Below are positions 42,887 to 51,690 of a stretch of DNA of 64,000 nucleotides, one piece after another; positions within the stretch are counted from its first letter, which is position 1; the number at the start of each line of letters is the position of its first letter. The stretch lies in NCBI RefSeq assembly GCF_014644435.1, contig NZ_BMKR01000015.1, positions 94,050 to 158,049 on the forward strand. Direction: 5' to 3'. The position numbers and the translations under genes were made by a program. The notes under the pieces were generated by a model. That model had not been told where the DNA came from and did no database searches. It saw nothing but the letters and a program-made list of their open reading frames with translations. The stretch comes from Paenibacillus albidus (GTDB taxonomy: Bacteria; Bacillota; Bacilli; Paenibacillales; Paenibacillaceae).

Positions 42887-45328
42887 TTATAGAATGCCTG
42901 GTAAAAGGCTGTTAATCTCGTCTTTCTTCTCTACAGGTACAATCTGCTTGCCTGTGGATCGGCGTTCGCCGATCGGCGCCGACTCCGTAGAGAAGGTGTG
43001 TATCATACCTTCGCGGGTAATGGCGGTGAGCTGCAGCGGTTCTCTGCAATAGAAGGCGCCAGCAAGTCTGTTGCCGTTGGAGCGAACCCGCTTGCCTTCC
43101 TTGAATTCAAAGGTCGGCATCCCTTTGCCGCCGCGGCTCTGGGACGGATAATCCACCAGCAGTGAACGTTTGGCATAACCAAGCTCCGAGATCGACAGGA
43201 TCTCCCCTTCATCTTCGCTGACCCAGAAGCAGGATACGACTTCATCCCCTTCGCGCAGCTGGATGCCCCGGACACCGCTGGCCACCCGGCCCATCGGGTT
43301 CACTTCCGTCTCACGGAAGCGGATGCTCATTCCCTCACGCGTGACAAGCACGATATCCTTGTCACTGTGGCTAAGCGCCACCGTTATGATTTCATCCCCT
43401 TCCGCTACCTTGCAGGCAGCAACCGCCCCGGAACGGCTGGTAGAGTACTCCTTAAGCTCTGTACGCTTCACCTGTCCCTTACGGGTGACAAATACCAGAC
43501 TCGCCTGCGGATCATCCAGATTATTGACAGGCAAGACACTGATTATGCTGTCGCCTTTGGCCAGACCAATAACATTGACAATCGCTGTACCGGGCTCCTT
43601 CCATTTAAACTCCGGTATCTGATGCACCGGCAGCAGGAAGTATTGCCCCTTGCGCGTAAAGACGAGCAGACTGTCCCGCGTATTCAGATCAAGCAGCCTT
43701 ACAATATGGTCGCCGTCTTTGACTCCGGAGGTCTGACGCTCCCCGCCGGAACGGGTAAAGGAGAGCATGCCGGTCCGCTTGATGTAGCCGTCCGCCGACA
43801 GGGCTACCAGCACATCTTCCGCATTGACCAGTACCTCCATGTTGACCTTAAGCTCTTCCACTTCTTCTTGAATCAGGGAACGGCGTTCAATGCCGTATTT
43901 ATCACGGATCTCCAGCAGTTCCTTGCGGATCACGGAGATCAGTTTCTTGTCGCTGTCCAGAATGCCGCGCAGTGCAGCAATCCGCGCCATCATCTCGTCA
44001 AGCTCCTTCTGGAGCGAGTTGATCTCCAGATTGGTCAGCCGGTAGAGCTGCAAGGTCAGGATCGAATCGGCCTGACGTTCGCTGAAACCGAACATCCAGA
44101 CCAGATTGTTCTGGGCATCCTGCCGGTTCTTGGAGGCTTTGATCGCAGCAATAACTTCATCCAGTATGTTCAGGGCTTTAACCAGGCCTTCGAGAACGTG
44201 GGCGCGGTCTTCCGCACGTTCCAGATCAAACTTGGTGCGGTTGGTGACCACTTCACGCTGATGGGCGATGTAAGCCTCCAGAATGGATTTCAGTCCAAGC
44301 TGCTGTGGCGCTTTGTTAACAATGGCCACCATGTTGAAGTTGTAGGTAACCTGAAGATCGGTTTTTTTAAGCAGATAAGCCAGGATTCCCTGTGCTTCAG
44401 CTTCCTTCTTCAGTTCCACTACAATACGCAAGCCTTCGCGGCCGCTTTCATCCCGCACTTCGGCGATGCCTTCAATTTTTTTCTCCAGACGGATATTCTC
44501 CATGGCGGTAACCAGTCGTGACTTGACGACCTGGAACGGAACTTCGGTAATGACGATCTGCTGCTTGCCGCCGCGCAGGTTCTCGATCTCCGTCTTCGAG
44601 CGCAAGTAGATGCGCCCTTTGCCGGTGCGGTAGGCATCAGTAATACCCTCGCCGCCCATAATCGTACCGCCCGTAGGGAAGTCGGGACCTTTGATAAAGG
44701 TCATGATATCCTCCAGGGCAATATCCGGTTTCTGCATGACGGCAATACAGGCGTCAATGACTTCTCGAAGGTTATGCGGCGGAATTTCCGTAGCAAACCC
44801 TGCCGAAATACCGCTTGTGCCATTAACAAGCAGGTTCGGGTATCGTGAAGGAACTACTACCGGCTCTTTGGCCGTATTATCAAAATTGTCCTTGAACAAT
44901 ACGGTGCGCTTCTCGATGTCACGCAACATCTCCATCGCAATCGGAGATAAACGGGCTTCCGTGTAACGCATCGCTGCAGCCGGGTCATCGTCCATCGAAC
45001 CCCAGTTGCCATGGCCGTCTACCAGCACATGGCCCATTTTCCAAGGCTGCGCCATCCGCACCATTCCCTCGTAAATGGAGGAGTCCCCGTGCGGATGATA
45101 GTTACCCATTACATCTCCGACGGTTTTGGCCGATTTGCGGTAGGGCTTATCCGGCGTATTGCCTGAATCGTACATGGCATACAAAATCCGGCGCTGCACG
45201 GGCTTCAGTCCGTCACGGACGTCAGGAATCGCCCGGTCCTGAATGATATATTTGGAATACCGGCCAAAGCGGTCACCGACGACCTCTTCCAGAAAAGCCG
45301 GCAAAAACTGTTCTGATAAACTGCTCAT
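42887..45328 (-). CDS. parC: DNA topoisomerase IV subunit A
   Basis: 813 residues from the ATG at 45328 (AAGGTGAG upstream). Cuts and rejoins DNA during chromosome decatenation. The active tyrosine is in AAMRYTEARLS (about residue 122) and the quinolone-determining region reads YHPHGDSSIYE. The C-terminal beta-pinwheel repeats run from about 500 to 800 (KRTGMLSFTRSGGE, VKRTELKEYS, IRFRETEVNPMGR, AKRSLLVDYPSQSRGGKG). It lies after parE with a 105-bp gap, which identifies the pair as topoisomerase IV rather than gyrase. No canonical QRRGGKG GyrA box is present, only SQSRGGKGM. Confidence 0.93.
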   Translation of the reverse strand: MSSLSEQFLPAFLEEVVGDRFGRYSKYIIQDRAIPDVRDGLKPVQRRILYAMYDSGNTPDKPYRKSAKTVGDVMGNYHPHGDSSIYEGMVRMAQPWKMGHVLVDGHGNWGSMDDDPAAAMRYTEARLSPIAMEMLRDIEKRTVLFKDNFDNTAKEPVVVPSRYPNLLVNGTSGISAGFATEIPPHNLREVIDACIAVMQKPDIALEDIMTFIKGPDFPTGGTIMGGEGITDAYRTGKGRIYLRSKTEIENLRGGKQQIVITEVPFQVVKSRLVTAMENIRLEKKIEGIAEVRDESGREGLRIVVELKKEAEAQGILAYLLKKTDLQVTYNFNMVAIVNKAPQQLGLKSILEAYIAHQREVVTNRTKFDLERAEDRAHVLEGLVKALNILDEVIAAIKASKNRQDAQNNLVWMFGFSERQADSILTLQLYRLTNLEINSLQKELDEMMARIAALRGILDSDKKLISVIRKELLEIRDKYGIERRSLIQEEVEELKVNMEVLVNAEDVLVALSADGYIKRTGMLSFTRSGGERQTSGVKDGDHIVRLLDLNTRDSLLVFTRKGQYFLLPVHQIPEFKWKEPGTAIVNVIGLAKGDSIISVLPVNNLDDPQASLVFVTRKGQVKRTELKEYSTSRSGAVAACKVAEGDEIITVALSHSDKDIVLVTREGMSIRFRETEVNPMGRVASGVRGIQLREGDEVVSCFWVSEDEGEILSISELGYAKRSLLVDYPSQSRGGKGMPTFEFKEGKRVRSNGNRLAGAFYCREPLQLTAITREGMIHTFSTESAPIGERRSTGKQIVPVEKKDEINSLLPGIL

Positions 45329-45432
45329 TGTCACTCACCTTCTGTTCCTCAATCTGTGGCTGCTGCCTGATATAACTTGATTCTGGCGACTGGGACACGC
45401 GCGCTGCTTGTAGGGATTATCGGGACGCCCCG

Positions 45433-47415
45433 CTATTCCACAATCTCCGTGAAATCAACATTCTCCACAATCCAGCGCTTGCGCGGATCAACTTTGTCGC
45501 CCATCAGCGTGGACACCCGCCGCTCCGCTTTGGCGGCATCTTCAATCTGCACCTGCAGAAGTGTCCGGGTCTCGGAATTCATTGTAGTCTCCCACAGCTG
45601 ATCAGGATTCATCTCGCCAAGTCCTTTGTAACGCTGGAGCTCAAAATTCTTGCCGAATTCCTTCAGGTAATTCGCCAGCTCTTCATCGCTCCATGCGTAC
45701 CGTACCGTCTCAAGCTTACCCGACTTGCGTGTAAGCTTGTAAAGCGGCGGTTGTGCGATATAGACCTTCCCGGCATCGATCAGCGGCTTCATATACCGAT
45801 AGAAAAAGGTCAGCAGCAGCACCTGGATATGCGCTCCGTCCGTATCCGCATCGGTCATAATGATAATTTTGGAATAATTGCTGTCTTCCACGGCAAAATC
45901 AGGGCCGATCCCTGCTCCAATCGCCGAGATGATGGCCTTGTATTCATCGTTTTTCAGAATATCCAGCAGCTTGGCCTTCTCCGGGTTCATCGGTTTGCCC
46001 TTCAGCGGCAATATGGCCTGCAGCTTGGAATCCCGTCCCTGCTTCGCGGAACCTCCGGCGGAGTCCCCTTCCACGATGAACAGTTCCGTACGCGTAACAT
46101 CTTTGGACTGTGCCGGTGTCAGCTTGCCGCCGAGATTGGAGCTTTCGCTGCGTTTCTTGCCGGTGCGAATCTCATCGCGGGCTTTGCGGGCCGCTTCCCG
46201 GGCCTTGGACGCCTGAATCGATTTCTTCAGCAGACTCTGGGCTACGGATGGATTCTCCTCCAGGAAACGGGCCATATTCTCAGAGACAATATAGTCTACA
46301 GCACTGCGCGCGGAAGCGCTGCCGAGCTGATCTTTGGTCTGTCCGACAAATTCAACATCCGACATTTTGATACTGATTACAGCCATCATGCCTTCGCGCA
46401 GATCGTTCCCTTCCAGATTCTTGTCCTTTTCCTTAAGCAGCTGCGTACGCCGTGCGTATTCATTCAGCACCCGGGTATAAGCGGTCTTGAACCCGGTCTC
46501 ATGCGTACCGCCGCTGCGGGTTGGTATCGAGTTGACGAAAGAAGCGATCGTTTCCGTGTAGCCCGCATTGTACTGAAGCGCTACCTCGACCTCTATCTCA
46601 TCTTTCTCTGAGCTGAAATGTATGACATCATGCAGCACATCCTTGCCTTCATTCAGGAACTGAACAAATTGGCTGGCGCCGCCTTCATAGAAAAATTCAT
46701 CCTGACGGCCGTTGCGCTCATCGTTCAATGTAATGCGCAGCCCCGAGTTCAGGAAAGCAATTTCCTGGACACGTTCGGCCAAAGTATCGTAATTCAGCGA
46801 GATGCCGTTTGCAAAGACGCGAATATCCGGCTTGAAGGTAATCTTCGAACCGGTTTTATTCGTGTTCCCCAGAACTTCCAGCCCGGTGACAGGTTCGCCG
46901 ACATGCTCTTTCCCCTTCTTGTCCACCCAATATTCGAAGCGCTGGCGGTGAACCTTGCCTTCGCGGTAAATTTCCACTTCCAGCCACTCGGACAAAGCAT
47001 TGGTGACGGACGCGCCGACCCCGTGCAGACCGCCTGATTTTTTATAGCCGGAACCGCCGAATTTACCACCCGCATGCAGAATCGTAAAAACTACCTGAGG
47101 TGTAGGCACTCCCGTCTTGTGCATCCCTGTCGGAATGCCTCGTCCGTTATCCGTAACGGTTACAGAACCGTCCTTGCGAAGCAGTATATCAATCTTTGAG
47201 CAAAACTTTGCCAAATGCTCATCTACGGCGTTATCTACGATTTCCCATACCAAATGGTGCAGTCCTGATGAACTCGTACTGCCGATGTACATGCCGGGCC
47301 GTTTGCGGACTGCAACCAGACCTTCGAGCACTTGAATGTCGTCAGCATCGTATCCAGTCCCGGCCGCTTCGCCGTTTTTGGAAACTTCAGCAAACATATC
47401 GATCTGTTCGAGCAT
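45433..47415 (-). CDS. parE: DNA topoisomerase IV subunit B
   Basis: 660 residues, the ATPase subunit. GHKL site with E58 in WEIVDNAVDE and NGRGIPTGMH, then GGLHGVGASVTNALSEWL, Toprim motifs VEGDSAGGSAKQGRD and MTDADTDGAHIQVLLLTFFYRYM, and the C-terminal QRYKGLGEMNPDQLWETTM. GGGGGAG precedes the ATG. First gene of parEC. Confidence 0.95.
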   Translation of the reverse strand: MLEQIDMFAEVSKNGEAAGTGYDADDIQVLEGLVAVRKRPGMYIGSTSSSGLHHLVWEIVDNAVDEHLAKFCSKIDILLRKDGSVTVTDNGRGIPTGMHKTGVPTPQVVFTILHAGGKFGGSGYKKSGGLHGVGASVTNALSEWLEVEIYREGKVHRQRFEYWVDKKGKEHVGEPVTGLEVLGNTNKTGSKITFKPDIRVFANGISLNYDTLAERVQEIAFLNSGLRITLNDERNGRQDEFFYEGGASQFVQFLNEGKDVLHDVIHFSSEKDEIEVEVALQYNAGYTETIASFVNSIPTRSGGTHETGFKTAYTRVLNEYARRTQLLKEKDKNLEGNDLREGMMAVISIKMSDVEFVGQTKDQLGSASARSAVDYIVSENMARFLEENPSVAQSLLKKSIQASKAREAARKARDEIRTGKKRSESSNLGGKLTPAQSKDVTRTELFIVEGDSAGGSAKQGRDSKLQAILPLKGKPMNPEKAKLLDILKNDEYKAIISAIGAGIGPDFAVEDSNYSKIIIMTDADTDGAHIQVLLLTFFYRYMKPLIDAGKVYIAQPPLYKLTRKSGKLETVRYAWSDEELANYLKEFGKNFELQRYKGLGEMNPDQLWETTMNSETRTLLQVQIEDAAKAERRVSTLMGDKVDPRKRWIVENVDFTEIVE

Positions 47416-47484
47416 TCATGCTCCCCCTTCTTTTCTTCGTTGCCTGTAAAATGCAAACAAATGTTTTGGTTCACTTTGTACATT

Positions 47485-48474
47485 CTAATTCAAAATATCC
47501 CTTTTCGTAAAGACGGCGAATGAAATGATCACCGCTACAGCTCCCCATACCGCCAGAACGGCCAGCGAGAAAGACAAGGTCATCCCCTCAATGGGGGCAG
47601 GCGTTCCGGCCAGATAACCGGTCAAACCCAGGTTGACCATAAATAAATATTTGGCGGTTGTCCAGGCCGAAGCCATATTAGTCAGAATGGTGCCGGCGAT
47701 CAGCGCTGCCATCATCACAACAATGCTTGCCGCGGTGCTGCGCACCAGAACGGATACCATAAAGGCCAGCAAGGCCACCACAACGCTCACGAACCAGATC
47801 AGCCCGCCTTGCATCAGCATATATTTCCACTGCGGCACCGCATGGACGGCGGTCATATCCACGGAATCGCCATTAATCTGGAAGCCTGTAAAGATGGGCA
47901 CATTAAATCCCTTATACCCAAAGAACAGGCCCGAGACCAGGTAACTGACCAAAAAAGTGGAGAGCACAATCAGCGAGACAAACATCAGCAGAGCCGTCAT
48001 TTTGCTGAAAAGCACCTTCCAGCGTTTAACCGGCCGGGTCAGCAGCATCTTGATCGTTCCCGTCGTCCTCTCCCCGGACACCAGATCCGAAGCAACGGCC
48101 ATAATCAGCAGCGGAATAAACAGCGACACCGAGTTATCCAGAAATTCACGGGTAAACGTAACGCCGCTTGGCTCATTCGGATTCACATCGTGGTCGAGAT
48201 AATATTGCAGCTGCTGCACAAATATGCGGCGGTAAGCCTTCCATTCCTCCGGGATCCGGTCGCTGCCCAGCGAATTCTGGTTGTCCGTGATTTGCTGCTG
48301 CACCTCAAGGCGCCAGTCCGAATTGAATTTGTTCTGGCTGCGTTCAGCAACTTTCATCTGGGCATAGGTAAACATAGGCACCAGTATAAGCAGGATCAGA
48401 AGTATAACATAAAAACGTTTCTTTTTGATAATCTTCAGACATTCATTGCGGATGAGCGGCAGCAGGTTAATCAA
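47485..48474 (-). CDS. ABC-2 type transporter permease
   Basis: About 329 residues from a TTG at 48474, which has GGAGG 9 nt upstream (a GTG nine bases earlier is directly against the ribosome site). An N-terminal helix near 20-40, a long soluble loop (about 42-110), then five helices to the C terminus, with SGERTTGTIKMLLTRPVKRW, the hallmark of ABC-2 exporter subunits. The start overlaps the ATPase gene by 8 bp. Exported substrate unknown. Confidence 0.9.
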   Translation of the reverse strand: MINLLPLIRNECLKIIKKKRFYVILLILLILVPMFTYAQMKVAERSQNKFNSDWRLEVQQQITDNQNSLGSDRIPEEWKAYRRIFVQQLQYYLDHDVNPNEPSGVTFTREFLDNSVSLFIPLLIMAVASDLVSGERTTGTIKMLLTRPVKRWKVLFSKMTALLMFVSLIVLSTFLVSYLVSGLFFGYKGFNVPIFTGFQINGDSVDMTAVHAVPQWKYMLMQGGLIWFVSVVVALLAFMVSVLVRSTAASIVVMMAALIAGTILTNMASAWTTAKYLFMVNLGLTGYLAGTPAPIEGMTLSFSLAVLAVWGAVAVIISFAVFTKRDILN

Positions 48475-49447
48475 TAGTCTCACCCTCCGTTAGTTTCAAG
48501 AATAGCTGTTCCAGTGTCGGGTTTATTTTATGCACAGCCCTTACTTCAATTTCCGCTGCCACCAGTATCGCTACAATCTCCGGGATCAGTTCCTCATCCA
48601 TAACGGTAATCAAAGAGCGTTCTCCCATACCTGCAATTACGGAATCATCCAGCGTAACTTCCTCCAGCTGCAGAATCGTTATGTCGGGACGTTTGGACAA
48701 AATCTGCACGGATTGTGCAAAAGGTTCCAGCTCCCACAGCACATATGGCGAGTTACGTGCCACCAGCTCAGTCACACCGCCTACGGCCAGCACGCGCCCT
48801 TTGCTGATAATGGCCACCCGGTCGCACAATAGCTGGATTTCGCTGAGCAGATGGCTCGAGACGAATACCGCCAGGCCTTCATCCGCAAGCTTGCGGATAA
48901 ATTCCCGCAATTCCTTGATTCCTTTGGGATCAAGGCCATTGGTAGGCTCATCCAGAATCAGCAGACGGGGACGGCCGAGTAAAGCCTGGGCGATTCCCAG
49001 GCGCTGCCGCATGCCCAGGGAATATGTACTAACCTTATCATGAATCCGTTGATCCAGCCGAACAATATCCACAACCTCGGCGATTCGGGCCTCATCCACT
49101 CCAGGCTGCATGCGGGCAAAATGCTGCAGATTCTCCCAGCCGGTCAAATAGGTATATACCTCCGGGTTCTCGACAATAGAGCCTACATATTGCAGCGCCT
49201 GTTCCGGATTACGGTTGACATTATAGCCGCAGACCGTGATTTGGCCCTTACTTGGCCGGATCAAATCTACCAGCATGCGGATCGTCGTAGTTTTGCCCGC
49301 TCCGTTCGGACCCAGAAATCCAAAGATTTCTCCTTCTCTTACGTCAAAGGTCACATCATCAATAATCCATTTGCGGCCTATTTTTTTGCGGACGCCTTCG
49401 ACAGACAGAACAACTGCTCCGGCACCAACATTCTTCACATCGCTCAT
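48467..49447 (-). CDS. ABC exporter ATP-binding protein (CcmA/BcrA class)
   Basis: About 326 residues from the ATG at 49447. Walker A GPNGAGKTT, a signature in the variant form YSLGMRQRLGIAQAL, Walker B LLILDEPTNGLDP and a C-terminal extension. It pairs with the overlapping permease. BcrA-like pairs often confer peptide-antibiotic resistance, but no sensor kinase or regulator sits beside this one. Confidence 0.9.
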   Translation of the reverse strand: MSDVKNVGAGAVVLSVEGVRKKIGRKWIIDDVTFDVREGEIFGFLGPNGAGKTTTIRMLVDLIRPSKGQITVCGYNVNRNPEQALQYVGSIVENPEVYTYLTGWENLQHFARMQPGVDEARIAEVVDIVRLDQRIHDKVSTYSLGMRQRLGIAQALLGRPRLLILDEPTNGLDPKGIKELREFIRKLADEGLAVFVSSHLLSEIQLLCDRVAIISKGRVLAVGGVTELVARNSPYVLWELEPFAQSVQILSKRPDITILQLEEVTLDDSVIAGMGERSLITVMDEELIPEIVAILVAAEIEVRAVHKINPTLEQLFLKLTEGETID

Positions 49448-49486
49448 GTTCTCACACAACTCCTTGTGCCTTATTTCTGGGGTGCT

Positions 49487-50389
49487 CTATCTCACAGCTT
49501 GTACGATCCGTTCGCTCATCCGCTGGTAACCGTCTCCGTTCGGATGAAAATGGTCGGAAGACAGGTATTTGTCCAAATGACGGTTGAACAGATCAAAGGT
49601 CGGAACCAGCGTCATATTGCCGTGACGGTTGATAATATCCATTGCCGCGTTGTTCCAGGAGGTGACTGCCTGATTGCCCGGCACCAGCAAATCCGGAATA
49701 TCCCCGAACGGATTATATAAACCTATGTAATAGATGTGTGCCTGAGGATTAATCTCCGCGATCCTTTCCAGAATCGAACCTAAGCGGGCTGAGGCTTCCG
49801 GCAATGCCGCCAGCAGCGCTTCCGCCGATAGTTCCTCATCCCCGGTAGATTCAGCGCCAGAGCCCGTGCCCGGCGTCGATGCAGGCCCGGCTGTCTCCCC
49901 GGCAGGAGCCGGTGCTTCGGCCTGCCCCTTTGTTCCTCCGCCGTTCTGTGCAATCTCCGAACCTCTGAACAGATCATTGCCGCCGATAGAGAGCAGAATT
50001 ACGTTGGCTTGACGGAGTGCATACTGAACGCCCTCTTCATTTATTCTGTTCTGAAGCACTGCTGTGGTCTGGCCGTTGATGCCCATATTCCCCATTAGCT
50101 CCACTGTTCTGCCTTCAGAGGACAACGTTGTGACCGCACGCTTCACAAAACCGTTGCCGGTGTTATCCCCCGTTCCTTTCGCAAGCGAATCTCCCAGGGC
50201 CACTATCCTCAGTTCATCTTCCGCTCCATCTTTGAAAGCGGGGGTTTGCTTAGGCAAGGAGGTTAATGGAGCATCCGGAACAGGATTAATAATATCATTG
50301 ACCGCGTAGATGAATCCGGCCATCAGAATTAGAGTTGCTGCGATGGAAATCACGCTCACACTGCGCCAGGTCCATTTTGATTCATTCAA
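49487..50389 (-). CDS. SGNH/GDSL-type lipase or esterase, membrane-anchored
   Basis: 300 residues from a TTG start (GGAGGG 6 nt upstream). One N-terminal hydrophobic helix (about 11-30) without a cleavage site suggests anchoring outside the membrane. SGNH blocks: catalytic Ser in VALGDSLAKGTGD, Gly in GNMGINGQTT, Asn in LSIGGNDLF, and Asp/His in SSDHFHPNGDGY. A Gly/Ala/Pro-rich insertion of about 45 residues splits the domain. Substrate unknown; 27 bp separate it from the ABC ATPase reading frame. Confidence 0.9.
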   Translation of the reverse strand: MNESKWTWRSVSVISIAATLILMAGFIYAVNDIINPVPDAPLTSLPKQTPAFKDGAEDELRIVALGDSLAKGTGDNTGNGFVKRAVTTLSSEGRTVELMGNMGINGQTTAVLQNRINEEGVQYALRQANVILLSIGGNDLFRGSEIAQNGGGTKGQAEAPAPAGETAGPASTPGTGSGAESTGDEELSAEALLAALPEASARLGSILERIAEINPQAHIYYIGLYNPFGDIPDLLVPGNQAVTSWNNAAMDIINRHGNMTLVPTFDLFNRHLDKYLSSDHFHPNGDGYQRMSERIVQAVR

Positions 50390-50540
50390 AGCTATCCCTC
50401 CGTTTTGCTTTTGTAACTATGTACATAAACATAATTCTTCTATGCTTAATTTGCAAATACCCAAAACCGCCGGACCTACAGCTTTTTTGTCAAAAATCCA
50501 AATCTTTGGGGCAGAAAAACAGAAATCTCGTCCGGCATAT

Positions 50541-50646
50541 CAAGTGAAAACGGCTACGCCGTCCTTTTAAAGGACGGGGTGTTTCAGCGAGAAATAGAAG
50601 GATAATATATAGCGTGAAACATATAAATTCTTATATTTCAAAAAAA
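50541..50646. repeat. 106-bp dispersed structured element, copy 1
   Basis: It has the same length as copy 2 at 58867-58972 and includes identical blocks of 26 bp (from GTTTCAGCGAGAAATAG) and 19 bp (from CATATAAATTC). It contains a hairpin CCGTCCTT / AAGGACGG and a second stem with loop GAA (TATAg-cGT-gaa-ACa-TATA). The gap 50390-50692 also contains the terminator of the CAP gene; nothing else is seen there. Confidence 0.85.
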
Positions 50647-50676
50647 ATCGCCCTCCGAACTGCTCGGAGGGCGATT
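50638..50676 (-). terminator. Terminator of the CAP-domain gene
   Basis: Minus strand ATCGCCCTCCGA / TCGGAGGGCGAT, 5-nt loop, then eight T. It abuts the 106-bp element. Confidence 0.9.
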
Positions 50677-50692
50677 TGGCTATGAAACTATT

Positions 50693-51427
50693 TTATTTTC
50701 CGATAAACTCCTGTACCCAGTAGTTGTTGTCAAAACCTACACCGATGTAGTTAAAGTTGGCGCTCAGAATGTTGGCGCGGTGCCCCTGGCTGTTCATCCA
50801 AGCGGTCATGACTTCTTGCGGTGTTTTCTGCCCCATGGCAATGTTCTCGCCTGCATAGGAGTAAGTGACTCCAAAAGATTTCATCATATCAAACGGTGAG
50901 CCATAGGTTGGCGAAGTATGAGAAAAATAATTATTGACACGCATATCGGTTGCTTTGGCTCCCGCCACTTTATTCAGACTTTCAAGCGCGGTCACCGGGG
51001 ACAATCCGGCTGTGGCCCGTTCCTTGTTCACCAGTGCTACCACTTGGGCGATATAGGACGATTTGCTGTTTGTTTGTGCCGAACCTGTAGTAGCAGGTTT
51101 CGCTGTCGCAGCAGGTTTTGCCGTAGGTGCTGGCGTTGCTGCCGGTGCTGCTGTAGGGGCTGGCGTTGCTGCCGGTGCTGCTGCCGGAGCAGCCGATTGC
51201 TGGCCGCCCGTTTGCGGATTCACTACAACCGTTTTGCCATTCACGATCACTTTGTAGCCTTGCAGGTTATATTGGTTCAGGAATTGCAGGAATTGTGCAT
51301 AGTTGCTGTCAGATTGCAGGCCAGCCTGATTCGGGGCTGCTTTGGCCTCCATTGGAATAGAAATGCTAAGCGCCATAACAGCTGCCACACTTCCGCCTAT
51401 CATTGCTCTCAAAGTCTTGCTCTTCAT
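50693..51427 (-). CDS. Secreted CAP-domain (SCP/YkwD-like) protein
   Basis: 244 residues with a signal peptide ending near MEAKAAP. Residues about 30-70 resemble the small region often preceding YkwD-type CAP domains (NYAQFLQFLNQYNLQGYKVIV). An Ala/Pro/Thr linker follows, then a CAP domain of about 120 residues: VNKERATAGLSPV, SHTSPTYGSPFDMM, AGENIAMGQKTPQEVMTAWMNSQGHRANIL. The function of bacterial CAP proteins is poorly known. AAGGAG precedes the ATG. Confidence 0.92.
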   Translation of the reverse strand: MKSKTLRAMIGGSVAAVMALSISIPMEAKAAPNQAGLQSDSNYAQFLQFLNQYNLQGYKVIVNGKTVVVNPQTGGQQSAAPAAAPAATPAPTAAPAATPAPTAKPAATAKPATTGSAQTNSKSSYIAQVVALVNKERATAGLSPVTALESLNKVAGAKATDMRVNNYFSHTSPTYGSPFDMMKSFGVTYSYAGENIAMGQKTPQEVMTAWMNSQGHRANILSANFNYIGVGFDNNYWVQEFIGK

Positions 51428-51612
51428 TCTGCCATCTCCTTAGTTCTTGTTGTATATTGCTATGAGGGTCAGCGACAAAGATTACAAAAATGTAATTTGT
51501 TCCTCAGTCATTGTAGCATAATTCTCTCAGCTGTGCGCTTCTAATTTTTTACAGTGATAGATGGTAGAAAGGGCGAGCTTGTCGGACAGACAGCCGGTTT
51601 ATACAGTCACAC

Positions 51613-51657
51613 TAAAAAACGGCAACCCCATCCCTTTTCAGGAACAGTGCTGCCGTT
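51613..51657 (-). terminator. Terminator of the WG-repeat gene
   Basis: Minus strand AACGGCA / TGCCGTT around a 25-nt loop, followed by six T. Confidence 0.75.
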
Positions 51658-51690
51658 TCTTTATAAATCTATATTGGACTTGCTGGAGGT

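Noticed and set aside
43367..44521. 384-codon plus-strand open frame
   Set aside because: It is the shadow of parC in the opposite strand, with no family features.
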